Positions 16,403 to 24,703 of a DNA stretch of 64,000 bases are shown piece by piece (positions within the stretch are counted from its first letter, which is position 1; each line of letters starts with the position of its first letter). Both the position numbers and the translations under genes were made by a program. This DNA is from Dyadobacter sp. 676 (GTDB lineage Bacteria > Bacteroidota > Bacteroidia > Cytophagales > Spirosomataceae): positions 124,001 to 188,000 of the forward strand of contig NZ_CP159289.1 of the NCBI RefSeq assembly GCF_040448675.1. The letters run 5' to 3'. The notes under the pieces were generated by a model. That model was not told where the DNA came from. It searched no databases and saw nothing but the letters and a program-made list of their open reading frames with translations.

Positions 16403-17104
16403 TTATGGCGCTTCTGGTGCTTCCGGCGCTTCAACCATGCCAGGCAATGGTAGAGTAGCAGGATAAAACGGCGGTTCGATCACGTAGGAATCGTTGTCGC
16501 CAGAAACCGCGTAGCCGCGTTTGTCACCGCCTTTTTTACCGGTATCCCCTTTGCTTTTCAAGATGATCGGGGAAAGCTTGGATCCTACCACGCGAATGTC
16601 GCCGTCGAAGTACTCCACGAACAGAATTACACCGGTGTTCACCAATTTGCGGAACTCGACCGCCTGGACCTTCGTAAGCCCGGCAATATCAAAAGCGACG
16701 CTATGCTTATAGCTTTGGTAAAAGCGGTCGCCCTGGATTTCAAAGGCCATATTTGCGCTGTTGTCGGCCGGTGTAATTACCGCAATGGTTTTGTCTGGCT
16801 TCAAGGGAACGGCTACGGTAACTTCCATCGTCGTAACATCGACGTGCGGATTTGCGCCAGCGGCCCTGGGCCAGTCAATGGTCGAATCATCCAAATCCTT
16901 TACGGCAACGATACCGATACGGCGGATACCGGCCGGGTTGGCCAGCTGCTCTTCGATGTTCTTAAAACCGATCAGGGAAACAAAAGCGGCCAGGGCATAA
17001 CCGGCAGGCTCGGCAGCGCCGAAAAGCTCCTGAACCTGGGGAACGATATGGACCGCCAGGATGGCAGCGGCCGCAACAAAAAGGAAATTCAAATACTTTT
17101 TCAT
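16403..17104 (-). CDS. Phage structural protein with N-terminal TM segments (tail-tube-like)
   Basis: 233 residues. Two hydrophobic segments (about 5-22 and 33-47) precede a soluble domain beginning ANPAGIRRIGIVAVKDLDD and ending KKGGDKRGYAVSGDNDSYVIEPPF, a pattern seen in putative tail-tube or major tail proteins of Bacteroidota phages. The membrane segments are unexpected for a virion component. It is the first gene after the major capsid gene. Tail-tube assignment is tentative. Confidence 0.55.
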   Translation of the reverse strand: MKKYLNFLFVAAAAILAVHIVPQVQELFGAAEPAGYALAAFVSLIGFKNIEEQLANPAGIRRIGIVAVKDLDDSTIDWPRAAGANPHVDVTTMEVTVAVPLKPDKTIAVITPADNSANMAFEIQGDRFYQSYKHSVAFDIAGLTKVQAVEFRKLVNTGVILFVEYFDGDIRVVGSKLSPIILKSKGDTGKKGGDKRGYAVSGDNDSYVIEPPFYPATLPLPGMVEAPEAPEAP

Positions 17105-17197
17105 ACGGTTTTGTTTGTGGGAGTGCTACCGCCTGGCAGCACTCCCGGAATTAGTGGGTTATTGAAAAAAATGTTTTTGTGAAGGGGAAGGCGATTC

Positions 17198-18199
17198 CTA
17201 GACGCCAGCGCCAGCCGGTCTTGCGCGAAGGTCGTTAACCACGATCAAGTCCGAACGGTGGTAATTCGGCGCAAATCGGATATCGCCAACGATGGCGATA
17301 GAGCGGTCGCGCTTTGAATAATCGGAATCCAATTGGATACCGTCGTCGGTGCGGTCAGAGCAGAAAACCAGGTTTTCGTTCGGGGTGATCATAACCGTAT
17401 CGGTTCCGGCCCAGTCCAAAACCGGCTCGATGGCAATGCTCTTATCCCAGAAAAGAACCGGCTGCTGGAACTCGTTGTAAATGTTCTTTTCGCCGAACGC
17501 TTCCAGGCAAGCAAAAAGATATTCTGATGCTCTTTCAGGCGCACAACGCAAGGTAGCCGGAACTTTCGCGTAACGTGGCAGCTTGGTGCGGTAGATTTTT
17601 GAGAGCCCCTTGAACTCGGCAATGATATTTTCCTCTTTCAAGAAAAATCCAGCCTCCGAATGGGTGAAAATCATTGATTCGGGGATATCGTCGCTTGCGA
17701 TATCGTCGTCGATCAGCTTCAAAATTCCATTAACCACATCCACCGCGTTGGTTCCTGCCGAGTTCAGCGTACCATTCCATACCGCTGCCAAAACATCCTC
17801 GCCTGTCTGACCAATACACCAGCTCCAAACGTGATCGGCAAACATGAAGTCTTCCGGATTTTTGGCGTTGTGGCCGTCAACCTGTGCCCAGTAGGTCGCC
17901 TCCAACTGCTGCGCTTCCGGCTGACCGATCAAAAGGTCGATCTTTCCAGGGCGAACTTTTGCAATCCGGGCGGACGCTTTTAAAACGTTTTGCTTTGGGT
18001 TAAATGTCCCCTTCGCACCTGGCTGCAAAAGGCTTTGGCCGATCATTGAACCCAGCACCGCTTCGTCGGTCGTGCGTAGCTTTTGAAACCCCGCCAATTG
18101 GCCCCAGCCGTCGGTCATTCTTTCGGTAAACAACGTTCTGGCACCGTCTCTGCGCACTTTCAGTGAACTGTCCAAACCGCCTAAATCAATACTTGGCAT
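17198..18199 (-). CDS. Major capsid protein
   Basis: 333 residues, soluble, acidic, full-length for an HK97-type coat protein. It follows an S49-type head protease and a scaffold-like gene in the canonical protease-scaffold-coat order. Features include the WSWCIGQTGEDVLAAVWNG region and the C-terminal NYHRSDLIVVNDLRARP, which fits the final strand of coat proteins in this group. Identification relies mainly on context and size. Confidence 0.75.
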   Translation of the reverse strand: MPSIDLGGLDSSLKVRRDGARTLFTERMTDGWGQLAGFQKLRTTDEAVLGSMIGQSLLQPGAKGTFNPKQNVLKASARIAKVRPGKIDLLIGQPEAQQLEATYWAQVDGHNAKNPEDFMFADHVWSWCIGQTGEDVLAAVWNGTLNSAGTNAVDVVNGILKLIDDDIASDDIPESMIFTHSEAGFFLKEENIIAEFKGLSKIYRTKLPRYAKVPATLRCAPERASEYLFACLEAFGEKNIYNEFQQPVLFWDKSIAIEPVLDWAGTDTVMITPNENLVFCSDRTDDGIQLDSDYSKRDRSIAIVGDIRFAPNYHRSDLIVVNDLRARPAGAGV

Positions 18200-18308
18200 A
18201 ACTTAAAAAATTAGAGGTTGATAAAAATTTGAAGTTGTTGTTAAATGCAGCCCCTTTGCCTGGCTCGATCAGGCGCCGGGGCTACATGCACCCTTGCTTT
18301 CTGGTGGC

Positions 18309-18818
18309 CTACGCCTTTGGGTGTCTTTTCTTGTAAGCTTCGCGGGCGGCTATATCCGTCTTAGTTAGTCCGCTGGTCTGCTTTTCTGCTGTTTTGTTAG
18401 ATAGGTCTTCGTCTGAAACCGGGTTCACCGCACTGCGTAGCTTCTTATTGTTGTCCAGCGCGGCAGAAAGCGCGGTTTGGGCAGCCGTCAGCTTTGCAGA
18501 CGTTTCGGCGTGCGTTTTTTTTTCGGCGGCCAGATCTGCGTTTACCGTGTCCAGCTGGCTGGTAAGTGCTGTAACCTGGGCTTGCAGGTCGGTGTCGGAG
18601 GGGTCGGTACTACCCGGATCTTCATTTTTGGGATCTTCGGCCCCGTCGGGATCCTCGCCGCCGTCGCCCTGTTCATCCCCTTCGGAATTCAGGAAGTTTT
18701 CAGCGCCTTGCACCACCTGGCTATACTGTTCGGCGGTCAGGCTTTCGGAAATCGGCTTTAAGCTGTCGCCGAAAACCTTGCTTAACCAGGCACTGGCGGT
18801 CGTTTTTAACTTGCTCAT
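18309..18818 (-). CDS. Scaffold-like protein
   Basis: About 169 residues from MSKLKTTASAWLSKVFGDSL. The middle is very acidic (GDEQGDGGEDPDGAEDP), followed by a predicted coiled coil (LQAQVTALTSQLDTVNADLAAEKK) and a basic C-terminus (AREAYKKRHPKA), the usual make-up of a phage scaffold. It lies between the S49 protease gene and the capsid gene. Longer upstream starts would overlap the protease gene in a different frame and are rejected. Confidence 0.75.
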   Translation of the reverse strand: MSKLKTTASAWLSKVFGDSLKPISESLTAEQYSQVVQGAENFLNSEGDEQGDGGEDPDGAEDPKNEDPGSTDPSDTDLQAQVTALTSQLDTVNADLAAEKKTHAETSAKLTAAQTALSAALDNNKKLRSAVNPVSDEDLSNKTAEKQTSGLTKTDIAAREAYKKRHPKA

Positions 18819-18847
18819 TGGTATAGAAAAATTTGGTTGAAACTTGG

Positions 18848-19693
18848 TTATGCAGCTAACTGTAAAGCCCTTTTGGTCGCCGCCAGTAGGTCGCCTTTGT
18901 AGTCCACCAGGCCCAGGGATAGCGCCTGATCGGCGTTGTAGGTCTTGCCGGTAAAAACTTCGTCGGATTTGATCTTTCCAGCCCGGCCACGTTTTACGGC
19001 CCCTTCGAATTCGCGCTGGCATGCGTCGCAAGTGGCTTGCAGGTCGGCTTCCGACTCTGGGCTAAGCTCCTCTATCCAGTTGGCACGGGCCTTGTCCTGG
19101 CTTTTCTTGGCGCGGATAATGCGCATATCAATGCCCTGATCTTTCAGGAACTGTGCCCACCCTTCGTAGATAATCAGGGTTCCAATGCTTCCCACGCCGC
19201 TGGCAGCCTGGTTTTCGATATAGATTTCGTTGCACTGGCTGGCCACATAGTAACCGGCGCTGTAACAGGAAGCGACGCTGGCAATGATCGGTTTCGCCTT
19301 TTTGAAATCGGCTACGGCCTGGGCGAATGCTGGCGTACTATCGGCCGTCCCGCCTCCGGTGTTGAACTTCAAAACGACGCCTTTAATGTCGGGATCCGTC
19401 GCCGCCGCTTTCAACTGGCGGATATAGAACTCGTTACCAAAGTTCCCCCAACTACCGCTACGGCTCATTTCGCCCGTTACAGGCAAAACCAGAATGCTTT
19501 TGTCAGGCGAATACACGTCGATCAGGTAATCATTCCAGGCTTTGGCAAGCCCTGATGCCTTTACGGCTGGCTCGTAAGATTTCGGCAGCGCAAGGGTGCT
19601 GCTTTTTTGTTCCGGCGTGCGAAGCTTTGCCAGTAAGGCTGGCAGCTCGGCTTCATTGATTTGCCAAATGAATTGGTTTGATAGCGGCGTCAT
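18848..19693 (-). CDS. S49-family (SppA/ClpP-like) prohead protease
   Basis: 281 residues with the S49 fold: VLPVTGEMSRSGSW, PDIKGVVLKFNTGGGTAD, then PIIASVASCYSAGYYVASQCNEIYI, where the Ser of CYSAGYY is the likely nucleophile, and SGVGSIGTLIIYEGWAQFLKDQGI. The Lys-rich segment AKKSQDKA corresponds to the general-base region. It probably matures the capsid during assembly. Upstream lies a terminator plus the recurring TTTTTTTATGTCC motif, so this gene probably begins a new late transcript. Confidence 0.88.
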   Translation of the reverse strand: MTPLSNQFIWQINEAELPALLAKLRTPEQKSSTLALPKSYEPAVKASGLAKAWNDYLIDVYSPDKSILVLPVTGEMSRSGSWGNFGNEFYIRQLKAAATDPDIKGVVLKFNTGGGTADSTPAFAQAVADFKKAKPIIASVASCYSAGYYVASQCNEIYIENQAASGVGSIGTLIIYEGWAQFLKDQGIDMRIIRAKKSQDKARANWIEELSPESEADLQATCDACQREFEGAVKRGRAGKIKSDEVFTGKTYNADQALSLGLVDYKGDLLAATKRALQLAA

Positions 19694-19752
19694 GTACTTT
19701 GTTTAGCTGTAAACTATTCGTACCGCAATGTTACCGGCGAGGCCAGCCGTCA

Positions 19753-19769
19753 GAAAGGACATAAAAAAA
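19753..19769 (-). promoter_or_regulatory. Recurring T7-ATGTCCTTTC motif (copy 1)
   Basis: On the minus strand this reads TTTTTTTATGTCCTTTC. It follows a terminator and lies about 60 bp before the S49 protease ATG. Five related copies occur at 23948, 28676, 36238, 38664 and 49567, all on the same strand and all just before a gene or operon. Confidence 0.55.
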
Positions 19770-19796
19770 CGCCCGCCGGGATACCCAGCGAGCGTT
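19763..19796 (-). terminator. Terminator after the SGNH fibre gene
   Basis: The arms at 19784-19796 and 19768-19780 pair over 13 positions with two G-U pairs and a short loop, followed by a run of T on the minus strand. It separates the fibre gene from the capsid module. Confidence 0.75.
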
Positions 19797-19823
19797 CGAA
19801 CCTAACCTAACCCAATTAACCTA

Positions 19824-22800
19824 TTACTCTATTTTCAGGCTCAAATCGGCTAATTCAAAGTCCTGATCATCCTTTTGGATGCCGATGGTATAGGACGTGT
19901 CCCCGGCGGCCACGTCGAATTCGAAAACCGCCTCCGTCCAGTGCATACCCACTACCTGTTTCATGCTGATCGTGTTGGTTCCCTTTGTCACAATGGCCCT
20001 GACGTTTGCGAAATCGTAGCTGTCCAGGGTAATGGGACTGTTTACGGGAAACTCGTTGGCACTATCGTAGCGCGGCGGGTTGCGGCGGGCGATCACTTTA
20101 AGCTGTGCCCGGCGCTTATAGGTGGCGGCAGCAAATGTGACCGTCTGGCTCACGCTGTTCCCCGTGCTGATGGTGGCCACCTGGGTAACGCCCGTTGGCA
20201 TACTGCCGCTGTCTTCGGGCACTGCGGGCGAGATCGTGCCGGTAACCGTCCAGCCGGTCGTCCCGGCGTTGAAATTCCGGGTGGCGACCAGCTCGGCAGT
20301 GCGCAGCTCGCGCGGTGCTGGTTTCTGGTAGTAGCTTTTGCCTTCCACGCCGTAAAAGTCGATTTGCGGGGCCGACATATTCCAGCCGCCCGCCTTGACG
20401 ATCAGTAAGCTGGCTTTGTCAAAATTGAGCTGGCTTGCAAAATCGGTCAGGCTCACCACCCCACCGGTAACCGTCAGTGGCGCCCAGGTCTGGGTAATGT
20501 GGTTTTTGATGTAGACCGCATCGACGGCGCCCACTTTAATATCCAGGCGGCTGATTTTTTCCGGCGTGCTGTTTACCGTTACCTCCATCAGCGAGTAATC
20601 GCCCATTGCAATGGCATTGCCGTTCATCAGATCGTAATACTCGCTGACGCTGACCACGTTGCTAGTCGGCGCCCAGTTGGCCTGGTCGTCGTACTTGTTG
20701 TAAGTTGCGGGCGTCATCGCCTGACCGGTTACCAGGATTTCTTTAAACTTCTTCGCCCGTTCGGTGGCGCCGGTATACATCAGATCCGCCACGCTGGAAA
20801 CACTTACAAAATCCCGCTTCCGGTAGATTTTGATCCCCCATTTAGGGCGCGGAAGCGCATTTACGTACGGCAACATATTTGCCCAGAAAACCGCATTCGT
20901 GCGCATTCCAGGGTGCGAACCTTCCCAGTAGCTGGCAAAATTCGAAGCGCCTTTCAGGTAGCGGGTTTTCTCATAGATGTCCATGAAAATGTAGCCGTTT
21001 TCCTCGCAAAGCTGTGATAATGCCGCTTGCACAAGGCCCGTACCGTTTGTGCCGGTACTGGCGTGGTATTCGGTGGCCACAACCGGTTTATAGCCCAGCC
21101 CTTTGAGCGCTTCGGCCAGCAGCCGGATATTGGCCAGGTAAGTATTGAGCTGATCGGTGGAATTGATCACCGATTTACCCACATCGTTGGTAAAGCTGAT
21201 AATGACCGCATACCCGCCGCCTTTTAACCGGGTTGGCACCACGCCCTTGTACTGGGCGGAATTGGCCAGTAGCCGGGCCAAAATCATGTCCGTAGCATCC
21301 CCGGATTTCGAATAGTTATCCAGGTTCCAGTCCGAAAACATGCTAAGGGTAGAAATGTAGTTTTTGCCCGGAAGCGCATTGTAGCCCACCGAATAGCTAT
21401 CCCCTACCAGTAAGATACGCTCACAATCGGCCAGGGTAATGGTGCGCTTTGCGTTCACCGCGTTTTGCGTGACGGGCGCCCCAAAAACGGCCGCAAGGGC
21501 CTTCGTTCCCGGCGCATAGGATGCAAAAAATGTAGGCGCTGGCGCCTGCTCGAACTGGAACGTGGATTTGCCGCCTATATAGTAGCTCACGCGCACATAC
21601 TTGACGCCTGCGGGCACTGTGAAACTGGTAACATTTGCGCTGGATCCGCCGGAAACTTGCGCTTTACTGGCGTCAAAAAAGCAGGTTTTCCGCATGCCAT
21701 TCGTGCCGTCAAAGCCTGAATACGTCAGCCCGGGCGTAACCTCGATAAAGCCCGTATAGCCGTAACCGGCGTTGGTGACCACCGCGCCGGTATTCTCCAT
21801 ATACCCGCCATCCGTGTAGGCGGCAGGATCTGCCAGGTTCTTACTTTTCCCGGTCAGCGTCCAGGCTACGGCCGACGTATCCACCTTTGTATTAATGGCG
21901 GCCAGCTGGGCGGTGGAAACCGGTTTGGAAACGTCGGCCGTGTTGTTGACATTAGACAGGCCCACGTCGTTTTTCGTCAGGGCGCGGCCCAGCAGGGTTT
22001 TGAGCGTCACCAGCTCGGTGTAAGCTGTAAAGCTGGTTGCGGTGGCGGACTCTTCAACCTGGACGGCCGACAAAACGATTGTTTCCGTGTCCCGCTGCAA
22101 ATTGATGATCATCCTTGCGGCCCCGGCTGGCGTGGTGAACGTCATCGTGGTGCCCGTAACCGTTCCTGGCGGCGGAGTGAACGAAATAAAAACGCCGTTT
22201 GCATCCTCGTAGCGCACCGCCTTACTGTTGCGAGAAATTAGCCCGCTGATCGTATAAGTGGTATTAGCCTTACACTTGATCGGGCCGGTGCGGATCCAGC
22301 CCGCCAGGGTTAAAAATGAGCCGGTGGAAGTCTGGACTACGTTGTTCGTCCCCGTTACGATATTCGACGGGTTAAAAAGGTTCTTACTGGTCGGAAGGGT
22401 GTCTAAAACGATTTGGGCCTGGTCTAGCTTTTTGTTCCAGGCCACACGCTCGGCGTCGGTAATGAACCGGCTGGTGGCTGTGGTGGTGACCAGGGCCGGG
22501 TTTACCAGCGTATTGGCCAGAATGGCCGTTCCATACCCCACAAAGCTGGTTGGCGTATCGCTCTGTTCAAATTGAAATGTGGCCTTGTCTTGCGTGTAAT
22601 AGGTGGCTATCACGTATTTAACACCTGCCGGAACGGTGAAGGTAGTTGTATTAGCGCTATACCCTCCTGCCACAAACGCGCGGGCCGCATTGTAGAACGC
22701 AACGTGGCGCATGCCGTTGGCGGAAGCGCCTTTGCCGGTGTACGCAAGCCCTGGTGTTACTTCAATAAACCCGGTATACCCGTAAGCAGTGTTGGCCCCG

Positions 22801-23360
22801 TAGGCGCCGGTAGCTCCATTAATAAACCCGTCGTTGGTGAACAGTGCCGGATTGGCCAGGTTCTTATAAGGCAGCTTATTTTCCAGGTAGGCCGTTTTGG
22901 CCAGGGCCAGGTCGCTTGGAGGGATGTACCCCCAGCGGCCACCCCTGGCGATGATCTTGCCGCCCACCTGCATATCGACGGCCACGCCGGTAATAGCCCG
23001 GTTGCCTGCCTTTACCACGTCAAAATATTTGCCGTCTGCGAAATTGGCCACTGAATCCGGTGTAATGGTCGAATCGGTCGCCGAAATGGTCGCTATACCT
23101 GTACTGGCATCATATTCGCCGATTGTATTAGCCTGGGAAATCGTCGTGTAGATCGAATCAATGGCGTTAGCAGACGAAAGGAAAACGGCCCGTAATTTCT
23201 CGGCCGTGATCGAGCGGGCGGTGTTGGTGGGAAGGGTGTTGTTGATCTGCGTCCGAAGCGACTTCGTGGTGGTCGATTGGCCGACTGCCGCCTGAATATG
23301 GGCAAGCATCACGGCGGCTAACAGTAACAGGCGGCCCGATAACCGGGTTAAATTCTGCAT
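19824..23360 (-). CDS. Exported tail-fibre-like protein with SGNH/GDSL hydrolase domain
   Basis: 1178 residues from MQNLTRLSGRLLLLAAVML, a Sec signal peptide. Residues about 165-290 and 507-630 are two copies of a jelly-roll-like module (KNLA[ND]PA...GYGYTGFIEVTPGL...FTVPAGVKYV), with a diverged one between (about 327-460). An SGNH hydrolase domain follows: block I GDSYSVG near 650 with the nucleophile Ser, block III-like SFTND near 723, and SHPG with the catalytic His near 813. A C-terminal beta-rich domain completes it. This fits a receptor-binding fibre that de-esterifies a surface glycan. It lies between the tail genes and the capsid module. The Sec signal peptide is odd for a virion protein. 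Confidence 0.8.
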   Translation of the reverse strand: MQNLTRLSGRLLLLAAVMLAHIQAAVGQSTTTKSLRTQINNTLPTNTARSITAEKLRAVFLSSANAIDSIYTTISQANTIGEYDASTGIATISATDSTITPDSVANFADGKYFDVVKAGNRAITGVAVDMQVGGKIIARGGRWGYIPPSDLALAKTAYLENKLPYKNLANPALFTNDGFINGATGAYGANTAYGYTGFIEVTPGLAYTGKGASANGMRHVAFYNAARAFVAGGYSANTTTFTVPAGVKYVIATYYTQDKATFQFEQSDTPTSFVGYGTAILANTLVNPALVTTTATSRFITDAERVAWNKKLDQAQIVLDTLPTSKNLFNPSNIVTGTNNVVQTSTGSFLTLAGWIRTGPIKCKANTTYTISGLISRNSKAVRYEDANGVFISFTPPPGTVTGTTMTFTTPAGAARMIINLQRDTETIVLSAVQVEESATATSFTAYTELVTLKTLLGRALTKNDVGLSNVNNTADVSKPVSTAQLAAINTKVDTSAVAWTLTGKSKNLADPAAYTDGGYMENTGAVVTNAGYGYTGFIEVTPGLTYSGFDGTNGMRKTCFFDASKAQVSGGSSANVTSFTVPAGVKYVRVSYYIGGKSTFQFEQAPAPTFFASYAPGTKALAAVFGAPVTQNAVNAKRTITLADCERILLVGDSYSVGYNALPGKNYISTLSMFSDWNLDNYSKSGDATDMILARLLANSAQYKGVVPTRLKGGGYAVIISFTNDVGKSVINSTDQLNTYLANIRLLAEALKGLGYKPVVATEYHASTGTNGTGLVQAALSQLCEENGYIFMDIYEKTRYLKGASNFASYWEGSHPGMRTNAVFWANMLPYVNALPRPKWGIKIYRKRDFVSVSSVADLMYTGATERAKKFKEILVTGQAMTPATYNKYDDQANWAPTSNVVSVSEYYDLMNGNAIAMGDYSLMEVTVNSTPEKISRLDIKVGAVDAVYIKNHITQTWAPLTVTGGVVSLTDFASQLNFDKASLLIVKAGGWNMSAPQIDFYGVEGKSYYQKPAPRELRTAELVATRNFNAGTTGWTVTGTISPAVPEDSGSMPTGVTQVATISTGNSVSQTVTFAAATYKRRAQLKVIARRNPPRYDSANEFPVNSPITLDSYDFANVRAIVTKGTNTISMKQVVGMHWTEAVFEFDVAAGDTSYTIGIQKDDQDFELADLSLKIE

Positions 23361-23373
23361 GGTAAACGTTGTT

Positions 23374-23916
23374 TTAAGATGTAAAAGAAAAATCAAAGCT
23401 GTAATCGAATTCCCCGCTGGTGAAAAGCTCGTCGTTTTCATAGGCGCCTAGCGCGGTGTATGGCTGGATCTGCTCGGCGGACAGCGCGAAGTTCATCGGG
23501 TTAGCATCACCAGGGCGGGCGCCGGTGTTGCCGTCGAAGCTTAAAGCCAGGCCGCCAGGCGCCCCGCCCAACGCCCTGACGTTGCCGTTATAGTCTTCGG
23601 CGATGGCCAGCCATTCAGTGTTTGGGCTATCGGCCACCCATTGCAGGATCTGGTTATTGATGTGGGGGAGCGAGAAAGAAACGCTGGTCAGCCAGAACGC
23701 AGCCCCGTTGCCTGTGGTTTGGCGCTGGAAGCTGGCCACGCATGCCAGCTGTTTGGGAAAAATGAACTCGTAAAATACCAGGTCTTCGAGCGGGATTAGC
23801 TCGGCGTTTGAAGAGAGGAAAGATACCGCGTCGGCGTCAACCAATTTAAGCCGACGTATGCCCGATTGATTGCGATCAATCGGTACCCAGGGGGATAAGG
23901 AATTAACAGCTGCCAT
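23374..23916 (-). CDS. Hypothetical tail protein
   Basis: 180 residues, beta-rich, ending in aromatic-rich FTSGEFDYSFDFSFTS. No family recognised. It lies between the tape measure/moron and the fibre gene and probably belongs to the distal tail. A copy of the recurring GTCCTTTT motif lies about 35 bp upstream. Confidence 0.6.
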   Translation of the reverse strand: MAAVNSLSPWVPIDRNQSGIRRLKLVDADAVSFLSSNAELIPLEDLVFYEFIFPKQLACVASFQRQTTGNGAAFWLTSVSFSLPHINNQILQWVADSPNTEWLAIAEDYNGNVRALGGAPGGLALSFDGNTGARPGDANPMNFALSAEQIQPYTALGAYENDELFTSGEFDYSFDFSFTS

Positions 23917-23947
23917 GCCTCAAAAGTAGGCGGCCCATTGCCCATTC

Positions 23948-23962
23948 AAAAGGACAAAAAAA
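23948..23962 (-). promoter_or_regulatory. Recurring T-run/GTCCTTTT motif (copy 2)
   Basis: Minus strand TTTTTTTGTCCTTTT, lacking the AT of the other copies, about 35 bp before the 23916 ATG and downstream of a terminator hairpin. Confidence 0.45.
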
Positions 23963-23978
23963 CGCCTTCCCCGCGAAC

Positions 23979-24016
23979 AAAAAACCGCATTTCTGGCTTA
24001 GAAACGCGGTTTTTAC
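23979..24016 (-). terminator. Terminator after the 24053 gene
   Basis: AAAAACCGCRTTTCT arms (one mismatch) around a short loop, with T-runs on both sides. It closes the single-gene unit at 24053-24595 on the minus strand. Confidence 0.7.
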
Positions 24017-24052
24017 ACCCTACAACAATGGCAAAATCAGGACAAAATAGTC

Positions 24053-24595
24053 CTATGCGCGACAAAAAGCGCCCAGCCCTGACAAAACTGGCTGCGAAAG
24101 TTTACGATTTCTTACATTTTTTCGGTTTATCCGTTCCAGGTGGTCGCGGTAGATCTTCTTTGCAGTGTCCCACTCCATGTCTTTGTCGTGCTCGTCGTTG
24201 GTGACCACATTACGGCGATCCAGGAATGAACGCACCATCCACGCGTATTCCGGTTCGGAATGAATCGCATGGATGGCGGAAACCTCGCGGATCAGTGATG
24301 CCCGGAATTGTTCGTCTAAAAACGATACCAGCGTCGCGTAACGCTCTACCGGAACGTCCAGCGCTTTTTTCTTGCACAGGTACTGAATCGTAAGCGCTTC
24401 GGTGGATTTGGTCAGAACCAGCGGCTCGATGTTCTGATTGTACGGGATCATTCGCGAAAATCCCGCTATCAGTTTGCCCAGTTCGCTTTTCTGTGGGGCC
24501 AGAATCGTGTCCGGCCCCAATAGCTCGTAGTCCGGTTCTGACAAAAGGAATTTCTTAACATACTTGGGAACACAGAGGGTAATTTCCTTGGTCAT
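24053..24595 (-). CDS. Candidate moron, unknown soluble protein
   Basis: 180 residues from MTKEITLCVPKYVKKFLL, without a signal peptide or TM. It is helical, with the central segment LVSFLDEQFRASLIREVSAIHAIHSEPEYAWMVRSFL and the C-terminal EWDTAKKIYRDHLERINRKN. Related-looking proteins occur in Bacteroidota mobile elements, but no function is known to me. The gene has its own promoter-like site and a palindrome upstream and a terminator downstream, in the middle of the tail genes, so it is probably expressed independently, perhaps in the lysogen. Confidence 0.65.
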   Translation of the reverse strand: MTKEITLCVPKYVKKFLLSEPDYELLGPDTILAPQKSELGKLIAGFSRMIPYNQNIEPLVLTKSTEALTIQYLCKKKALDVPVERYATLVSFLDEQFRASLIREVSAIHAIHSEPEYAWMVRSFLDRRNVVTNDEHDKDMEWDTAKKIYRDHLERINRKNVRNRKLSQPVLSGLGAFCRA

Positions 24596-24652
24596 CTGTT
24601 GAGTTTTAAGTGAGTTACTCTTTAGGAGAAAAATTACATTTACGCTTGTAGT

Positions 24653-24681
24653 GTTACTTTGTAACGCAATACACAAATATA
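24653..24681 (-). promoter_or_regulatory. Promoter and palindromic operator of the 24053 gene
   Basis: TATATTTG on the minus strand (24674-24681) matches the Bacteroidota -7 element perfectly; the -33 position reads TGG. The palindrome GTTAC-TTT-GTAAC (24653-24665) lies at the predicted transcription start. Further GTTACT copies are at 24615 and 24714. A repressor-controlled promoter is inferred. Confidence 0.55.
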
Positions 24682-24703
24682 TTTACTTCTTTGAATATTA
24701 CCA

